From NCBI GenBank assembly GCA_008931825.1, contig QXVZ01021954.1:1-23229 (forward strand): 23,229 nucleotides of DNA. The letters are read 5' to 3'. This document shows, one piece after another, positions 1 through 10,400 of this stretch. The stretch comes from Phallusia fumigata. Taxonomy: Eukaryota > Chordata > Ascidiacea > Phlebobranchia > Ascidiidae. Under the pieces are notes generated by a model. The model was given only the letters and a program-made list of their open reading frames with translations. It was not told the origin of the DNA and ran no database searches. How positions within the stretch are numbered: position 1 is the stretch's first letter; each line of letters starts with the position of its first letter. Position numbers and translations under genes: made by a program.

Positions 1-1260
1 GGCTGACCAGATCTTGAAACTCCTGAGGAAACAAATAAAATACGTTAAGTGTCGAAGTAAACGATAAAGCTAATTTGCCATTGAAAGTAAAAATCTCAAT
101 AGTAAATCGTGTTATTATTTACATGGGCGTTTGGGCAAAATTTAATTGTAACTGTAATCAATCGAATAAATTTGCGTTACTGCTTGAATACGAAAAAGCT
201 CTCCTAAAGAGTGTTTCAAAAAAGACCGATTTAAGAAAAATACCATATTTAACCTCGCAAAGCAAGGACCCAAGCGTGCAAAGCCGGGCACATTCTGACA
301 CCTTCAACATGTAGAAATTGATTTAGCATTTACGCCAACAGGTTTTGACGATTCTCCTATACGTTATCACAACGGTTACCGTGGTTAGCAGGTCAATTGA
401 CAATGGTGCCGATGTAGATCGATATATCGAAGTATCGTGGCGTGATCGCGGAAAAACGCCGGTAACGAGCAAATGCTTTCATGCAATATATTACGGATTT
501 TTGTTGATATTTCCACCACATAAAGCCAACCCGATTTCGCTTTAAATCTAAACGAGGTGTTTTCGAAAGCTTTTGGCTTATCAATTTCTTGAACACAAAT
601 CAGCGGAACCGGTTTGTATGTTATAGTATATGATGAGAAAGTAGTTTTAAAACATCAATAAAACATCGCAGCTAATCAGCACCTTGTGAGTAGAAATCCT
701 CAACACTCTGCCAATATCGATTTTTAAATCGGCATTTCGCTTTGAAATATTATTCTCCCTACTGAAAATTGCTGTCTATTTCAATTCCAAGCCTTTCGCC
801 GCAAACGAGTCCTTTATACAAGTTACCATCAACAAGCCCTTTGCAAACGCAAACAAGAAACCACGAAAGGGCGAGCAAGTTTATGAACACAAAGGCCAAC
901 GCCTCGAAATTGTTTTCTTTCGTATCGGCCACGGCGTTAGGGATCGGAGAGCCGTTCCGGCTGCATGGAAAGCATTCCATACCGAGGCAAAGAGGCGCCA
1001 TGGCGCATAACGCCTCACCCTTTTTGTTTAAGACGCCACAACACCGGCCTGAATGCTTAGGCGGCCGAAAAGCGAGAGCAGAATGACGGATTAGGATATT
1101 TACAAGTAAATTGATGGGCCCCGGGAATTCGGTGGCAGTCTTAGATGATGCTCCCACCGGATGGGCCCGATTTTAACGGAAGTCACGCTGTCCTTTTGTG
1201 ACGTCATGTAAGAATGGATACGCGCGCGCAATGCGAACTAAGGAACGAAAGCGTTTGTTT

Positions 1261-1280
1261 CGTAATGTTACGTAATGTTA
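1261..1280 (+). repeat. Two-unit tandem repeat CGTAATGTTA
   Basis: The 10-mer CGTAATGTTA occurs twice without a gap. No associated element is seen. Confidence 0.8.
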
Positions 1281-4158
1281 AACTCATCGAAGGGTCACGA
1301 CGTTGGCCTGGTTAGAGCGGCAGAAGATCTTTGTTACAAAAGCTTCAAAATTCGGTACATTTGGTTTGACAATGATTGCAGAACAAAAAAAGATAAATTG
1401 CAATCACATTAAAAAAAATTGGCTTGCACGAAATGGAGATGTTTGTTTGTCTACATTTCTTTCAGTAGCTTAAAAGAACCGATAAAATGGGTATGCTGAC
1501 GTTTGATCGCCGAGTTTTTTTTCAGCAGTATGACAGACACATTTCGCTGACACCCTTTTTATAGTAATGACTTAAAAATGCTCAATAAATTTTAAGGTTG
1601 TAGGTTCTGTCGACGTGCGTTCGAAGCGCAGGGTGATATTTTTCATGTGTTCCGTCTTTGCTCGCGCGAGATATTCACCACAAACACGCGACCAAAGACG
1701 TGTGGCCTAAAATTAGTCAACCGCCGCGCGTCCAATTACCCTATTCCGATACACCGATCTAGGGTGTTGATCCAGCGACTTAACTGAGCCCCGCGCGGAA
1801 GTAGCTGTGGTGGCACAAACGTCAAGTTGGGTCAGCATGTCGCCAGCCATTACCGATGCATTGACGCAATTGCATGAATTCGCGTGCGAAACGTGCTTTT
1901 TCCCTCTTTCCACTGAAAATCAGCGATGTTATGCGAATACTGAGTATTGCGCGCGGATGTTTAGAATTATGCGGAAAAGTGCGATAAATTTGATGTGTTT
2001 TTCGGAAACGCTCGGTGCAATCTTAAGCAATGGGTGATAGGGATGCTTATTTACGTGCTGTTTACATACGAGTGATGGGCAAAAGCTTTTCATTACGAAG
2101 ATACAAACCACTACTTGTATCTTCTTACGAAAACTATTTGAAACCAGAACTGTGTACCTATATTCATTACGTACGGACAATAAACGTTTATCGCGGTTGG
2201 ACGATTTGCATAGAAGAAATACAGACCATTTCGAAACAATGGGAACGCGGTTCTTGTCCGACGAAAAGCACTTAAAATTCGAAACCCCACTGTTATCCCA
2301 CCTCATCGAAACGCCAACTACCCTAACAGAACCGGCGACTATTGGTGCAAAAAGCGCTTGGAGTTTGTTTTTTCCGGAAACACTTTGGCTGCAGTGCTGA
2401 TGAAACTTCGTGTAGCCTATACACTACAGGCTGTGGGATTTGGTATTGATATTGGGGCTATTTTTAAAAAAAGACAAGCAAAACAGAAATGAATATTAAT
2501 TAAAGGCAACGTGTGTAAAAAGGTATTCTCGGGGTTCAAAACTTGATCCGCTGGAGATCCCCTGCGGTCGGCAGCCAAAATTCTGCGCAAGACCGAGTTA
2601 TCGATGCCAACGGAAGCAAATTTCACACGGTTTGTTGCCATTCCCGAGTAGACCAACCGTCTCTGCAATTCAGGCACGACACGTAATCACGACCCAACAA
2701 AACGAGCAGTTATTTGCGACTGCAGTCAGGTGATAATAGATACCAAGGATAACAGATAGCTGGTTCCGTATCGAGGAGTCACGTTTCTGCCTAGCTGGTA
2801 CCGTTTCGCCAGCGCTCGGGAGTCGGCGGTTTTTAAACGTGTCGCCGTTGTTTGTTTTTACGGTTGTAGGCGTGAGAGCGCAGAACCGGATTAGGAATTG
2901 CAAGTTACCTAATGGTTTTTAACAATTCCAGTCGTATGCCAGGTCAATGCACTCCTGCTAAAGACAAATCTAGCTTTGCAAGTACCTCATACTGACGAGT
3001 AAATTGATTTTTTGTGTTAGTCATGTGCACAAGCAACGAACTACAATTGCAAACACGATTGCATATACTACTTTTTTGGAAGGCATGTGACAAGGCTTGG
3101 TAAAAAATTAAAGCAGATTATGAATGGTACTTACATGTAAAAAAAATTTTTTAATCCCTGGAAATTGGCTTAAAATAGCGTAGAAACCGAGGGTCTGGTT
3201 ACCTGTTAGTTTTGTGGGAAAACCCGTTACTAAACGCAGATCATTCGATACGACGGAAATTTATATATCCCACTTGTCAAAACAAGGACAACTGCAAAGA
3301 ATCATCGTAGGGATTTCCAGGCGCCAAACAACGTCACAAAGAACTTGGACCTTGTAGCGGTTCAGCTCAATTCCAAACCCGTGGCGGTTTGAAATGGAAA
3401 CACTTTTGACAAATGTCATTTTGCGTGGGCCGCGATAACTCGAAGCGGCGATTATAAAGCCCTAGCGAGATAATGTTGACGGACTGTGACACTTTATGAC
3501 GGAGCTGTCATGCTCACAGCTATTGCGGATTTGACAGGCATTGGTTTGATTGGCGCGGGCGTAACGTAGTTGTGTTAGGTGTGGTGGCTTAGTGTAAAAT
3601 TTCGCGCCGGCCCGTAAGTGTATATAACATGAAGTTATGAGAAGACGCCTTTTTAAAAGCAGGCGGTGAATCCGATTATGGTAAGTGATTCCCAAGAGCG
3701 ATTTGTGTCAGTTTTGACACATCACATAAATTTGTAACATGATTTTTTTCCTAATCGGTAAAATCGTGGCATCCGATCCCATTGGGCTTTGTCTGCAGAC
3801 ATAAACAGAAACTGTACTCTAAATCGATTTGAGACGTTCAAAAGATCCATACCGTTGACAGGATTCGAACACGTATGTCTGCGACCAATCATCGCCAAAG
3901 CGACAGCACACGATTTCCAACGAAAGCATTTCCGTATTAACCAGCACTTGAGTTCATTAAAACCACAGACCAACCGCATCCTCACGCAACAGTCGGTCTT
4001 TCCAGCAATTACATGGGTCTCTCGCGTAGATATCACGCCTACCAAGCGATCGCCGTCGGCCAAGATCGCGGGGATTCCGAGAAAACGGGCTGCGGTGTGT
4101 CAATTAGTAGCGGGAGACTTGCACGCGATCGAAGCTTCGGTTAAAGCGCGCGGAGTTC

Positions 4159-4200
4159 GTTGGATGCGAGCGCGGTTGCGCTGGATGCGAGATTGTCGAG
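4159..4200 (+). repeat. Two-unit imperfect 21-bp repeat
   Basis: TGGATGCGAG at 4161-4170 recurs at 4182-4191 within imperfect 21-bp units in a GC-rich patch. The 21-bp period keeps a frame, but the surrounding frame lacks an ATG until late, so this is not taken as coding. Confidence 0.6.
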
Positions 4201-5066
4201 CTTGCGTGACCTGTCGTCTGGCAATGTTTTAAACCCGGAAATTCGAATCAGCGGTTTCGGACGCTATAGACGTTAAAAAGTGACTACGTGAATTGAAATG
4301 GCGAGTGGTTACCTGAAGATTTTTTCGCGACGGTTCAACGAAGAAAGGCGGAAAGGCCCAGTCTACCACGCGTTGGCAGAAGAATTAAAGTTTTATCGGG
4401 CAAACCGCTTTGGGATTCGAACCACAGTTACCCAAACACACAAGACTCACAGGAGAAGTTGCTGCACAAGAACTATTCAAAAACAAATACCACAAAACGA
4501 AGAGAAAAATGCCTAAATATGCAATATGCAGCCGGTGGTATATCCCCCTATGTATGTGGTGCCGTAGGTAATGATATAAATACACCACGTGGTATGTTCA
4601 CAATTTCAGAGTCACGAAAAGTCGCACGGGGTGCCACGCATGCAAGAGGGAATCGTCCACAAATGGAAGCGCCTGCCAATTCGTATCCGTTCCAAATCTA
4701 TTTCTGTCACAGACTGCTGGTTCGTGCCCTCTTTAAATCACCACACGCACGCGCAAAGCAGATTGGGAACCCGTGGAAAGGAAAGGGACGACCGTAGTGC
4801 GTACAAACGCTCGCGTGTGGCTTTACAGACTGGTGGCCGAATCGCGTGACACATAAAATTATTACAGGCAGCCGACACGCGTTGAGTTCAGGCAAAGTGC
4901 AATTCACACTGCGTCGATTCGAAACTGATCACTTGGAAATCAAAACATGAAGGCTTCCCAACAATGACTGTATATCGATGTTAGAGTTTTTGTGGAATAC
5001 TGGGGTCTTCATTTTAAAAAGACAACCTTTGACAGAATTGACCACATATACCCTGTCAGAAAACCG

Positions 5067-5492
5067 TCATCGACATGCCAAAGTGCATAACAAAGATTTT
5101 TCGCATTCAAAGGGTTTGAGTTTTGCTAAATTCAACTTTAAATACCAAAGTGTGCCAGTGGACTTGTAACCCCATCGGCGCCCGCCTATTTCAATTTGCC
5201 CAATACGTAGCACCAAGCAGAGAACGCACCCTACCGTGCNGTAGAGAAACAATGATAAAATAAGAAACAGGAGCCATCTACAGACAACAGACTTTGGCTC
5301 GGAAAGGCACAATGGATACAGACGGTGCAAGATTACCTGTCGGCGGGCCACATAAAAGACCCTCGCGTGAGAAGACCCGTGGCGAGCGAGCGCAGTCCAT
5401 CGGCGTCCGAACGACCTCGGAATAAGGTCACAGCGGACGGTGTCCACTAAGTGGTCACTTTGCCAACTAAAGTTTTTGATGGGTCCTTGCAT
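5067..5492 (-). CDS. Unrecognised 141-residue ORF (doubtful)
   Basis: A true ATG at 5492 and an uninterrupted frame to TGA. Around residues 76-99 it has a hydrophobic run (LLFLILSLFLY, then after the N, VGCVLCLVLRI) that could span a membrane. The N at 5240 lies within that run, so the frame beyond it is uncertain. No family was recognised. A frame of this length is expected by chance in 23 kb. Confidence 0.12.
   Translation of the reverse strand: MQGPIKNFSWQSDHLVDTVRCDLIPRSFGRRWTALARHGSSHARVFYVARRQVILHRLYPLCLSEPKSVVCRWLLFLILSLFLYXTVGCVLCLVLRIGQIEIGGRRWGYKSTGTLWYLKLNLAKLKPFECEKSLLCTLACR
5240..5240. other. Single N (probable contig gap)
   Basis: An isolated N in CCGTGCNGTAG. Unlike the N at 9678, no duplicated sequence flanks it. 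The true gap size is unknown. It falls inside the unrecognised minus-strand frame at 5067-5492. Confidence 0.8.
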
Positions 5493-6782
5493 TCTTATGT
5501 TTAAAGTAAACAGCGGGGGTGAAGTGTTAAAAAGAGACGAGTTCGTCCCAGTTTTGAAACGTGGCGGGTGCGGGATTTGATAACCGCACTTTAGACGACA
5601 GGAAAAGGGTGCATCGGGTGACTGAGTTCGTTTCTCACCTGACTCGGCCGTTTTAAGAAAGGAGAAAATTTACATGAAGGGACACCGCTATTTCTGCAAA
5701 ACAAACCTTTTTTGCAGGTGACAAAGCATGTGGCATGAGGCGTGTCCAAGACACCAAATACACCCTACCATTGCAGCACACCAAGATTTCGAAGAGTGGT
5801 GTAAATGGGTAATGGGTTCACTCTAAAACAATCAAGCCTAACTGCACAGAATTTGTTTTTCGGCCGAATTCATGTACGTTCCAATGGCCACGCAGTAAAA
5901 ATCACATGCTTTAGGAGCGTGCACATCGTCATCCAAGTGACAAGGATGAATAAACGGCGATAAAAGAGAGAGCAGACCTGGCCTTTTTTTAAACCATACC
6001 GGTTTGAACAGTCAACCTGCGGGGAAAAATTGATTGATGGTCGTCTGGTGGCGTACGGTTAAGTCCTTCGCACGCAAACGTGAGGAAAGGAATACAGCGA
6101 CAAACAATAGCAAATAAGGGGACAGCACAACTGCCGTGCGGCCCGGGGTATTAAAGAGGTAATTTATGCCCGCGCTGCGCGTATTAATAATTAACGAGCA
6201 CGGTCAAGTAGCGAAGAAGCACGACACATCGCGTGCGACATAAATCTCATTTTCGTCCTCGCACGCATAGGAATATGAGCATTACCACGACGGACAAATT
6301 ACTACAGAATAATTGACATCAGCTAAGTTTTTGTCATCGTCAAGTGTCTCATACACTTCTTATCGAAACACTAAAGTTTTGCTTCCGTTTTTTATCCACT
6401 GGAGTGTAATATTCTCCTTAAAACTGTATGCTTCTTTATCTTTAGGCACAATTTGTCCTACAAAAAGTGAATGTAACCGCTGATAAGTTTTGATCCGTAA
6501 GCATTAAAACGGATCCTGGTAATCACGTGACAACAACGATCAGCGAAACCAACACTAATCCGTGTTGCCCAAATTACGTGTATTATTGACTTTAAGGGCA
6601 CGTGTTTAGTCCCTTTAAATGGGTTTACCGCTTGAACCTAGTTTTGGTAAACCACCGAAAAAACTTGTCACGACACATCCGTCTCATTATTAATTCAGTT
6701 ATCCTTGAACCACATATCAGCCGACTTTATCCGAACCCCGTGACTGGACCCGAAGAGAGTAAACAATGCTATTTGTACTCGT
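5493..6782. other. No gene recognised
   Basis: Intergenic or intronic. No long frames, no RNA gene and no mobile element seen. It contains one copy of the dispersed 17-mer at 6063 and a related CTCGCACGC word near 6259. Confidence 0.6.
6063..6079 (+). repeat. 17-bp dispersed word, copy A
   Basis: GTCCTTCGCACGCAAAC, identical to 8236-8252, in different flanks. Part of the TTCGCACGC(A/G)AA-like family seen elsewhere in the window. Confidence 0.55.
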
Positions 6783-7157
6783 ATGCGGTATGGTATGCAA
6801 ACACGCAACTTTGAAGCTTGGGTTTGCTTAAGTTCTTATAATTTCAACTGGGACTTCAGGTATGTTGAGTATGTGGGTGAAGTTCAGGTTGGTTTATTAA
6901 TATTTTGTCTTGGAGCTAGATGTGGTTTAAAGAGAGAGAGAGAGATAGAGAGAGAAAAAGTAAGAGTGAATGAAACGAAACAGGTTCCAATGAAGGCGAA
7001 AAAAGAACCAAAAAATGGCGAGAGAAGAAAAAAGAAAATCCAAGACAGCGACGGAAGAGACAAGAGAAATAAGACACGTAATAAAATCACGAGAAGTAAT
7101 GCATCTGCCCTGAGCAATACGCTAGAGTGTGCGATTCCATCGCAAAACACCGTGTAA
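6783..7157 (+). CDS. Unrecognised 124-residue ORF (doubtful)
   Basis: Opens with a real ATG. The first 45 or so residues are mixed and partly hydrophobic. From about residue 50 the frame is very rich in Lys, Arg and Glu because it reads through the purine tract. No domain or splice context is evident. A run of purines on one strand removes stop codons in any frame, so openness is weak evidence. Probably not a gene. Confidence 0.1.
   Translation: MRYGMQTRNFEAWVCLSSYNFNWDFRYVEYVGEVQVGLLIFCLGARCGLKREREIEREKVRVNETKQVPMKAKKEPKNGERRKKKIQDSDGRDKRNKTRNKITRSNASALSNTLECAIPSQNTV
6929..7068 (+). repeat. GA microsatellite and purine-rich tract
   Basis: Starts with an imperfect (AG)n run at 6930-6956 and continues about 110 bases with few pyrimidines on the plus strand. 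It makes the plus-strand frame 6783-7157 encode a Lys/Arg/Glu-rich stretch. Such tracts bind GAGA-type factors and can form triplex DNA; neither is shown here. Confidence 0.7.
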
Positions 7158-8091
7158 TTCGAAATTAGGCGCGCGAGGGGCGCAAGTCATGGCAAACATT
7201 TTTTAAATCTGTATTTCATCTTCCGTGACGAATCCGAGACGTCTTGAAACGGAAACGAAGATGCGATTGCACGAAATAGACTCAAGCAACAGACGTAGTA
7301 AAACACGTCAAAAGCACCCAGACCTGTAATTTCATTCTTTAAAGTCGTCATTCTTGATTGTTACAATGTTTTTTACATGTACTCTAGCGCCACGAAACCC
7401 GCATGTAACTGAAATGTCAGCACCTGCTAAGTTTAGATGAACCGGGAAACGCTTTTCGGTGCAAAATGTCTTGTAGCTAGAGCCTTAACCGCTTTAAATA
7501 AAAACGCGTCGTCACCGCCAAACGTTAAAAAAACGAATACAGCAGCCCAATTACAACTATCTAATTAGACAGTGGTGCACCGTATATTATCTTTAAGTGT
7601 ATTAAAATCACCGCAAAGACGTCAAACGAGAAACTAAAGGTAACAATTTTGCTGAAAAGTGATCAAGCGTATGAAAAACCTCAGCTGACAAAAATAGCCC
7701 TTTGAGAGTGCTAGGGGAAACAGAAAATACGAGCCCCTTTCCCGCATACGTGTACATTTCCTGTATAACACATTGGTTGGTTGGTTCCGAATTGCTAATG
7801 TGTAAGCCCCGTTTTTCTTCGAACTGGAACCAAGATCGATGTTGGCAGTTGATTTCACTCACTTTGCTCTGTTTTATTACCTGTGTGACCTGTGTGCGCA
7901 GTAAAACATTGACCAAATCTTAGCCACAGTGTGCTGTAATTTGTCATTCAAAACCTAGGCCGTCATCAAGGGGGTCGCATGTGTCCAACGGTACGACCAC
8001 GAAATGGCAAGTTCAAACCTGACAAAGTCCTAAGTCGGAACCACATTAGTTCGTGAGAAGCTCAGCCGCATGTACGCCTAAGCCACGTTGC

Positions 8092-8298
8092 TCATATAGC
8101 GTGCGAACCTTGATCAAGCTCATCGCGTGTGCCACACCGCCTCTCGCGTGGCAAAAAGGCGTCACTCAGACCATCGCAGTAAGAGCGGCGATCAAGCCGA
8201 TCGGAACGCGAATCACTTAATCGCTTTGAACGGCCGTCCTTCGCACGCAAACCGCTTGACCACTTCCAGCGCAAACACGCGAGCATCGGCGACGTCAT
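8092..8298 (-). CDS. Unrecognised 68-residue Arg/Ser/Asp-rich ORF (doubtful)
   Basis: Starts at a real ATG inside a CpG-rich patch. The product is dense in Arg, Asp and Ser (SKRLSDSRSDRLDRRSYCDG). No domain, signal or splice context is visible. CpG-rich DNA naturally yields Arg-rich frames, so this may be compositional. Confidence 0.1.
   Translation of the reverse strand: MTSPMLACLRWKWSSGLRAKDGRSKRLSDSRSDRLDRRSYCDGLSDAFLPRERRCGTRDELDQGSHAI
8236..8252 (+). repeat. 17-bp dispersed word, copy B
   Basis: Exact match to 6063-6079, about 2.2 kb away, inside the CpG-rich patch. Confidence 0.55.
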
Positions 8299-8589
8299 GA
8301 CTTTGAACTCAAGTAACCCCGCTCACTCCGCACGCGAATATGTTGTTTTGCACCTAAAGCCCTTTCGGAAATCGACAAACACATCTGCTTTGCTGTAATT
8401 CACAAGGCACGCTAAGATTGGTGAAAACGTGACATCCACAGCAGTAACCTCGTGCCTGTTGTTCGAGAGGTCAAAGTCCAAAATACAGGGGTTTACACAG
8501 GTATAAGTCAGATCAGTTCGTTTTTTACCAACCGCAATGATTAACAGCGTTTTCCTTTATTTACTTGCTGTACGATCATCAATTTCTGA

Positions 8590-8613
8590 TGACGTCATGA
8601 TGTTATGACGTCA
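8590..8613. promoter_or_regulatory. Paired CRE palindromes, copy 1
   Basis: Two full TGACGTCA octamers (8590-8597 and 8606-8613) start 16 bases apart. TGACGTCA is the CREB/ATF full-site consensus. Both are intact in copy 2 (9718-9741) although neighbouring bases differ. Whether any promoter uses them is unknown; the conserved TATA box lies about 610 bp to the right. Confidence 0.35.
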
Positions 8614-9226
8614 CCGACAAATGTGGATATTCGCACCCGCTTTTGGCAACGCAAATATTAACTTACACAGCATACAAATCTAATTTATCCAAGGGGTGAT
8701 TGGGGTTTTCAGTTAGACATGTTCGCAGCTGAACGTGCTATAACAATCGAGGAATCTTATTGGACTTTCGCTTGATGGACCAACCAGGTATTATAAAAAC
8801 ATGAAATAAAAACCCGTACGCAGCACTACATTATGAGCAAAGCCCAGGACACAAGCATTTGCCACAAGAAATTCATCCATAATTTTTACGTACGGTTAAG
8901 AGCGCCGCAAGCGTCCAAATACGCCGTAAATTGACGAAACAATGCAAGCAAACAACCGTAATCTGTTACCTAATTTCTCCAAAACGTCCGTTACTCGGTA
9001 AATACCCGACCAGCTCACGATTCACGCATATCGCGTGTGTTTTCGTCATTCGTGAGACAAGCGGTGGGATTGCGTGCAGACTAAAGCGCGCATCCCAGCT
9101 TTGGGAGCAGTTCGGCTAAACACAGACAGCTCGCACGACCAGAGAGCCGTAAGAAAACAGATTTGAGGTCCATAATTACATGCCGAGGTGCACCGCCATG
9201 AGCCGCACGCGATCCTCATTAGTGCC

Positions 9227-9234
9227 TATAAATA
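9227..9234 (+). promoter_or_regulatory. TATAAATA box in the conserved core, copy 1
   Basis: A consensus TATAAATA followed by TATGCGACCGCGCGG. Transcription would start near 9258, inside or just after the hairpin at 9247-9273. It is identical in copy 2 (10354-10361) and sits in the 435-bp stretch that barely differs between copies. No conserved coding frame follows, so any product may be noncoding. Confidence 0.35.
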
Positions 9235-9246
9235 TATGCGACCGCG

Positions 9247-9273
9247 CGGTGGCGGGATTGCCAAGAGCCACCG
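9247..9273 (+). other. GC-rich hairpin, copy 1
   Basis: CGGTGGC (9247-9253) and GCCACCG (9267-9273) form a perfect 7-bp stem, extendable by a G-T pair, around a 13-base loop. It starts 13 bases after the TATAAATA element. The loop (GGGATTGCCAAGA) does not match the histone 3' stem-loop or any RNA I know. Confidence 0.4.
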
Positions 9274-9677
9274 TAAATCAGTCCGCATGCTTAAAGGCGA
9301 TCCGGGATGGTTTTAGGACAGCACGATTTAAAGAAAAACCAATGAAGTTTTCTTAAGTCCCGGCACAGACCTCTGTTACGCAAGAGTTTGAGACGCACTT
9401 CTTTGTGTTCCGGAACTTTGTTCTTTATTTCCCATATTTCAGAATTCACTTCAAAACTGTTTTATTTTTCATTTTGGAAGGAGCACAAACTTTAGGAGAG
9501 ATGTTGATTCGGGGAGCTTTGTGGCAAAAGAATTGTGTTTTGGCAAAACACGCCCGTAATTTTAGTACTTTGGGACTTTAACATCTGAATTTCATCACAG
9601 GTGTATAGTGGTTTCATTAAACTCATCGTTACATTTTACACTACAATGTTGGGACAACTTGCCACCACTTTTGTAAA

Positions 9678-9678
9678 N
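9678..9678. other. Single-N contig gap at the duplication junction
   Basis: One ambiguous base lies exactly between the two copies. A placeholder N precisely at the joint of a near-identical tandem pair is what a scaffolder leaves when two overlapping contig ends are abutted instead of merged. Confidence 0.9.
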
Positions 9679-9717
9679 TTTCCTTTATTTACTTGCTGTA
9701 CGATCATCATTTTCTGA

Positions 9718-9741
9718 TGACGTCATGATGTTATGACGTCA
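9718..9741. promoter_or_regulatory. Paired CRE palindromes, copy 2
   Basis: TGACGTCA at 9718-9725 and 9734-9741, the same spacing as copy 1. Confidence 0.35.
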
Positions 9742-10353
9742 CGGACAAATGTGGATATTCGCACCCGTTTTTGGCCACGCAAATATTAACTTACACAGCA
9801 TACAAATCTAATTTATCCAAGGGGTGATTGGGGTTTTCAGTTAGACATGTTTGCAGTTGAACGTGCTATAACAACCGAGGAATATTATTGGACTTTCGCT
9901 TGATAGACCAAACCAGGTATTATGAAAACATGAAATAAAAACCCGTACGCAGCACTACATTATGAGCAAAGCAGGACACAAGCATTTGCCACAAGAAATT
10001 TCTCTATAATTTTTACGAACGGTTAAGAGCGCCACAAGCGTCCAAATACGCCGTAAATTGACGAAACAATGCAAGCAAACAACCGTAATCTGTTACCTAA
10101 TTTCTCCAAAACGTCCGTTACTCGGTAAATACCCGACCAGCCCACGATTCACGCATATCGCGTGTGTTTTCGTCATTCGTGAGACAAGCGGTGGGATTGC
10201 GTGCAGACTAAAGCGCGCATCCCAGCTTTGGGAGCAGTTCGGCTAAACACAGACAGCTCGCACGACCAGAGAGCCGTAAGAAAACAGATTTGAGGTCCAT
10301 AATTACATGCCGAGGTGCACCGCCATGAGCCGCACGCGATCCTCATTAGTGCC

Positions 10354-10361
10354 TATAAATA
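10354..10361 (+). promoter_or_regulatory. TATAAATA box in the conserved core, copy 2
   Basis: Same element as 9227-9234 with unchanged surroundings. If the duplication is an unmerged allele pair, there is only one such site per haploid genome. Confidence 0.35.
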
Positions 10362-10373
10362 TATGCGACCGCG

Positions 10374-10400
10374 CGGTGGCGGGATTGCCAAGAGCCACCG
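10374..10400 (+). other. GC-rich hairpin, copy 2
   Basis: Unchanged copy of the hairpin at 9247-9273, including its loop. Confidence 0.4.

Larger units (their letters stand above)
1..5239. other. No gene recognised
   Basis: Both strands carry short frames, but many begin at TTG or GTG, which is not plausible for a nuclear animal gene, and none shows a known domain. Base composition alternates between AT-rich stretches (such as 1370-1450 and 3000-3180) and CpG-rich ones (such as 1680-1900 and 4040-4200). Distal exons of the P450 could lie here, but no heme-loop motif was found by eye. Confidence 0.6.
7158..8550. other. No gene recognised, CpG-rich patch at about 8090-8340
   Basis: The left part is AT-rich with short frames only. 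From about 8090 to 8340 CpG dinucleotides are dense, and four copies of TCGCGTG/CACGCGA occur within about 215 bases (8123, 8144, 8276, 8331). This could be an unmethylated regulatory patch; no promoter motif is seen. Confidence 0.5.
8551..9677. repeat. 1.13-kb duplicated segment, copy 1
   Basis: The segment begins TTTCCTTTATTTACTTGC and ends CCACTTTTGTAAA immediately before the N at 9678. It matches 9679-10813 nearly end to end, at an offset of 1127-1136 bases. I counted roughly 40 substitutions and about four small indels. Differences cluster in the outer thirds; the middle (8908-9342) has one. No gene is recognised. The open frame at 8931-9119 starts at TTG and has no recognisable domain. 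Copy 1 ends at the gap exactly where copy 2 begins. Confidence 0.95.

Noticed and set aside
759-1157. Overlapping open frames on both strands (132 and 105 residues)
   Set aside because: They begin at GTG and TTG respectively, overlap each other and have no recognisable domain.
1308-1326. TGGCCTGGTTAGAGCGGCAG, resembling a tRNA A-box and D-arm
   Set aside because: Spacing is too short for a D-arm, there is no B-box at a suitable distance and no acceptor stem.
2809-2820. Minus-strand PERW, resembling the P450 PERF motif
   Set aside because: A stop lies six codons after it and another a few codons before it, with no other P450 residues in the frame.
3861-3872. GGATTCGAAC, resembling a minus-strand tRNA T-loop
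   Set aside because: The T-stem cannot pair beyond one base pair.
3789-4232. 147-residue plus-strand frame, the longest in the window
   Set aside because: Starts at TTG with no ATG until near its end, and overlaps an equally long minus frame; no domain seen.
4392-4465. tRNA-like B-box GGTTCGAATCCC on the minus strand
   Set aside because: The five bases on each side of TTCGAAT do not form a T-arm, no matching acceptor stem is present and no A-box lies at the right distance. TTTGGG/CCCAAA only makes an isolated inverted repeat.
8931-9119. 62-residue frame repeated at 10058-10246 with one residue changed
   Set aside because: It opens with TTG, not ATG. Its conservation reflects the near-identical DNA core; the single difference is amino-acid changing (Ser to Pro).
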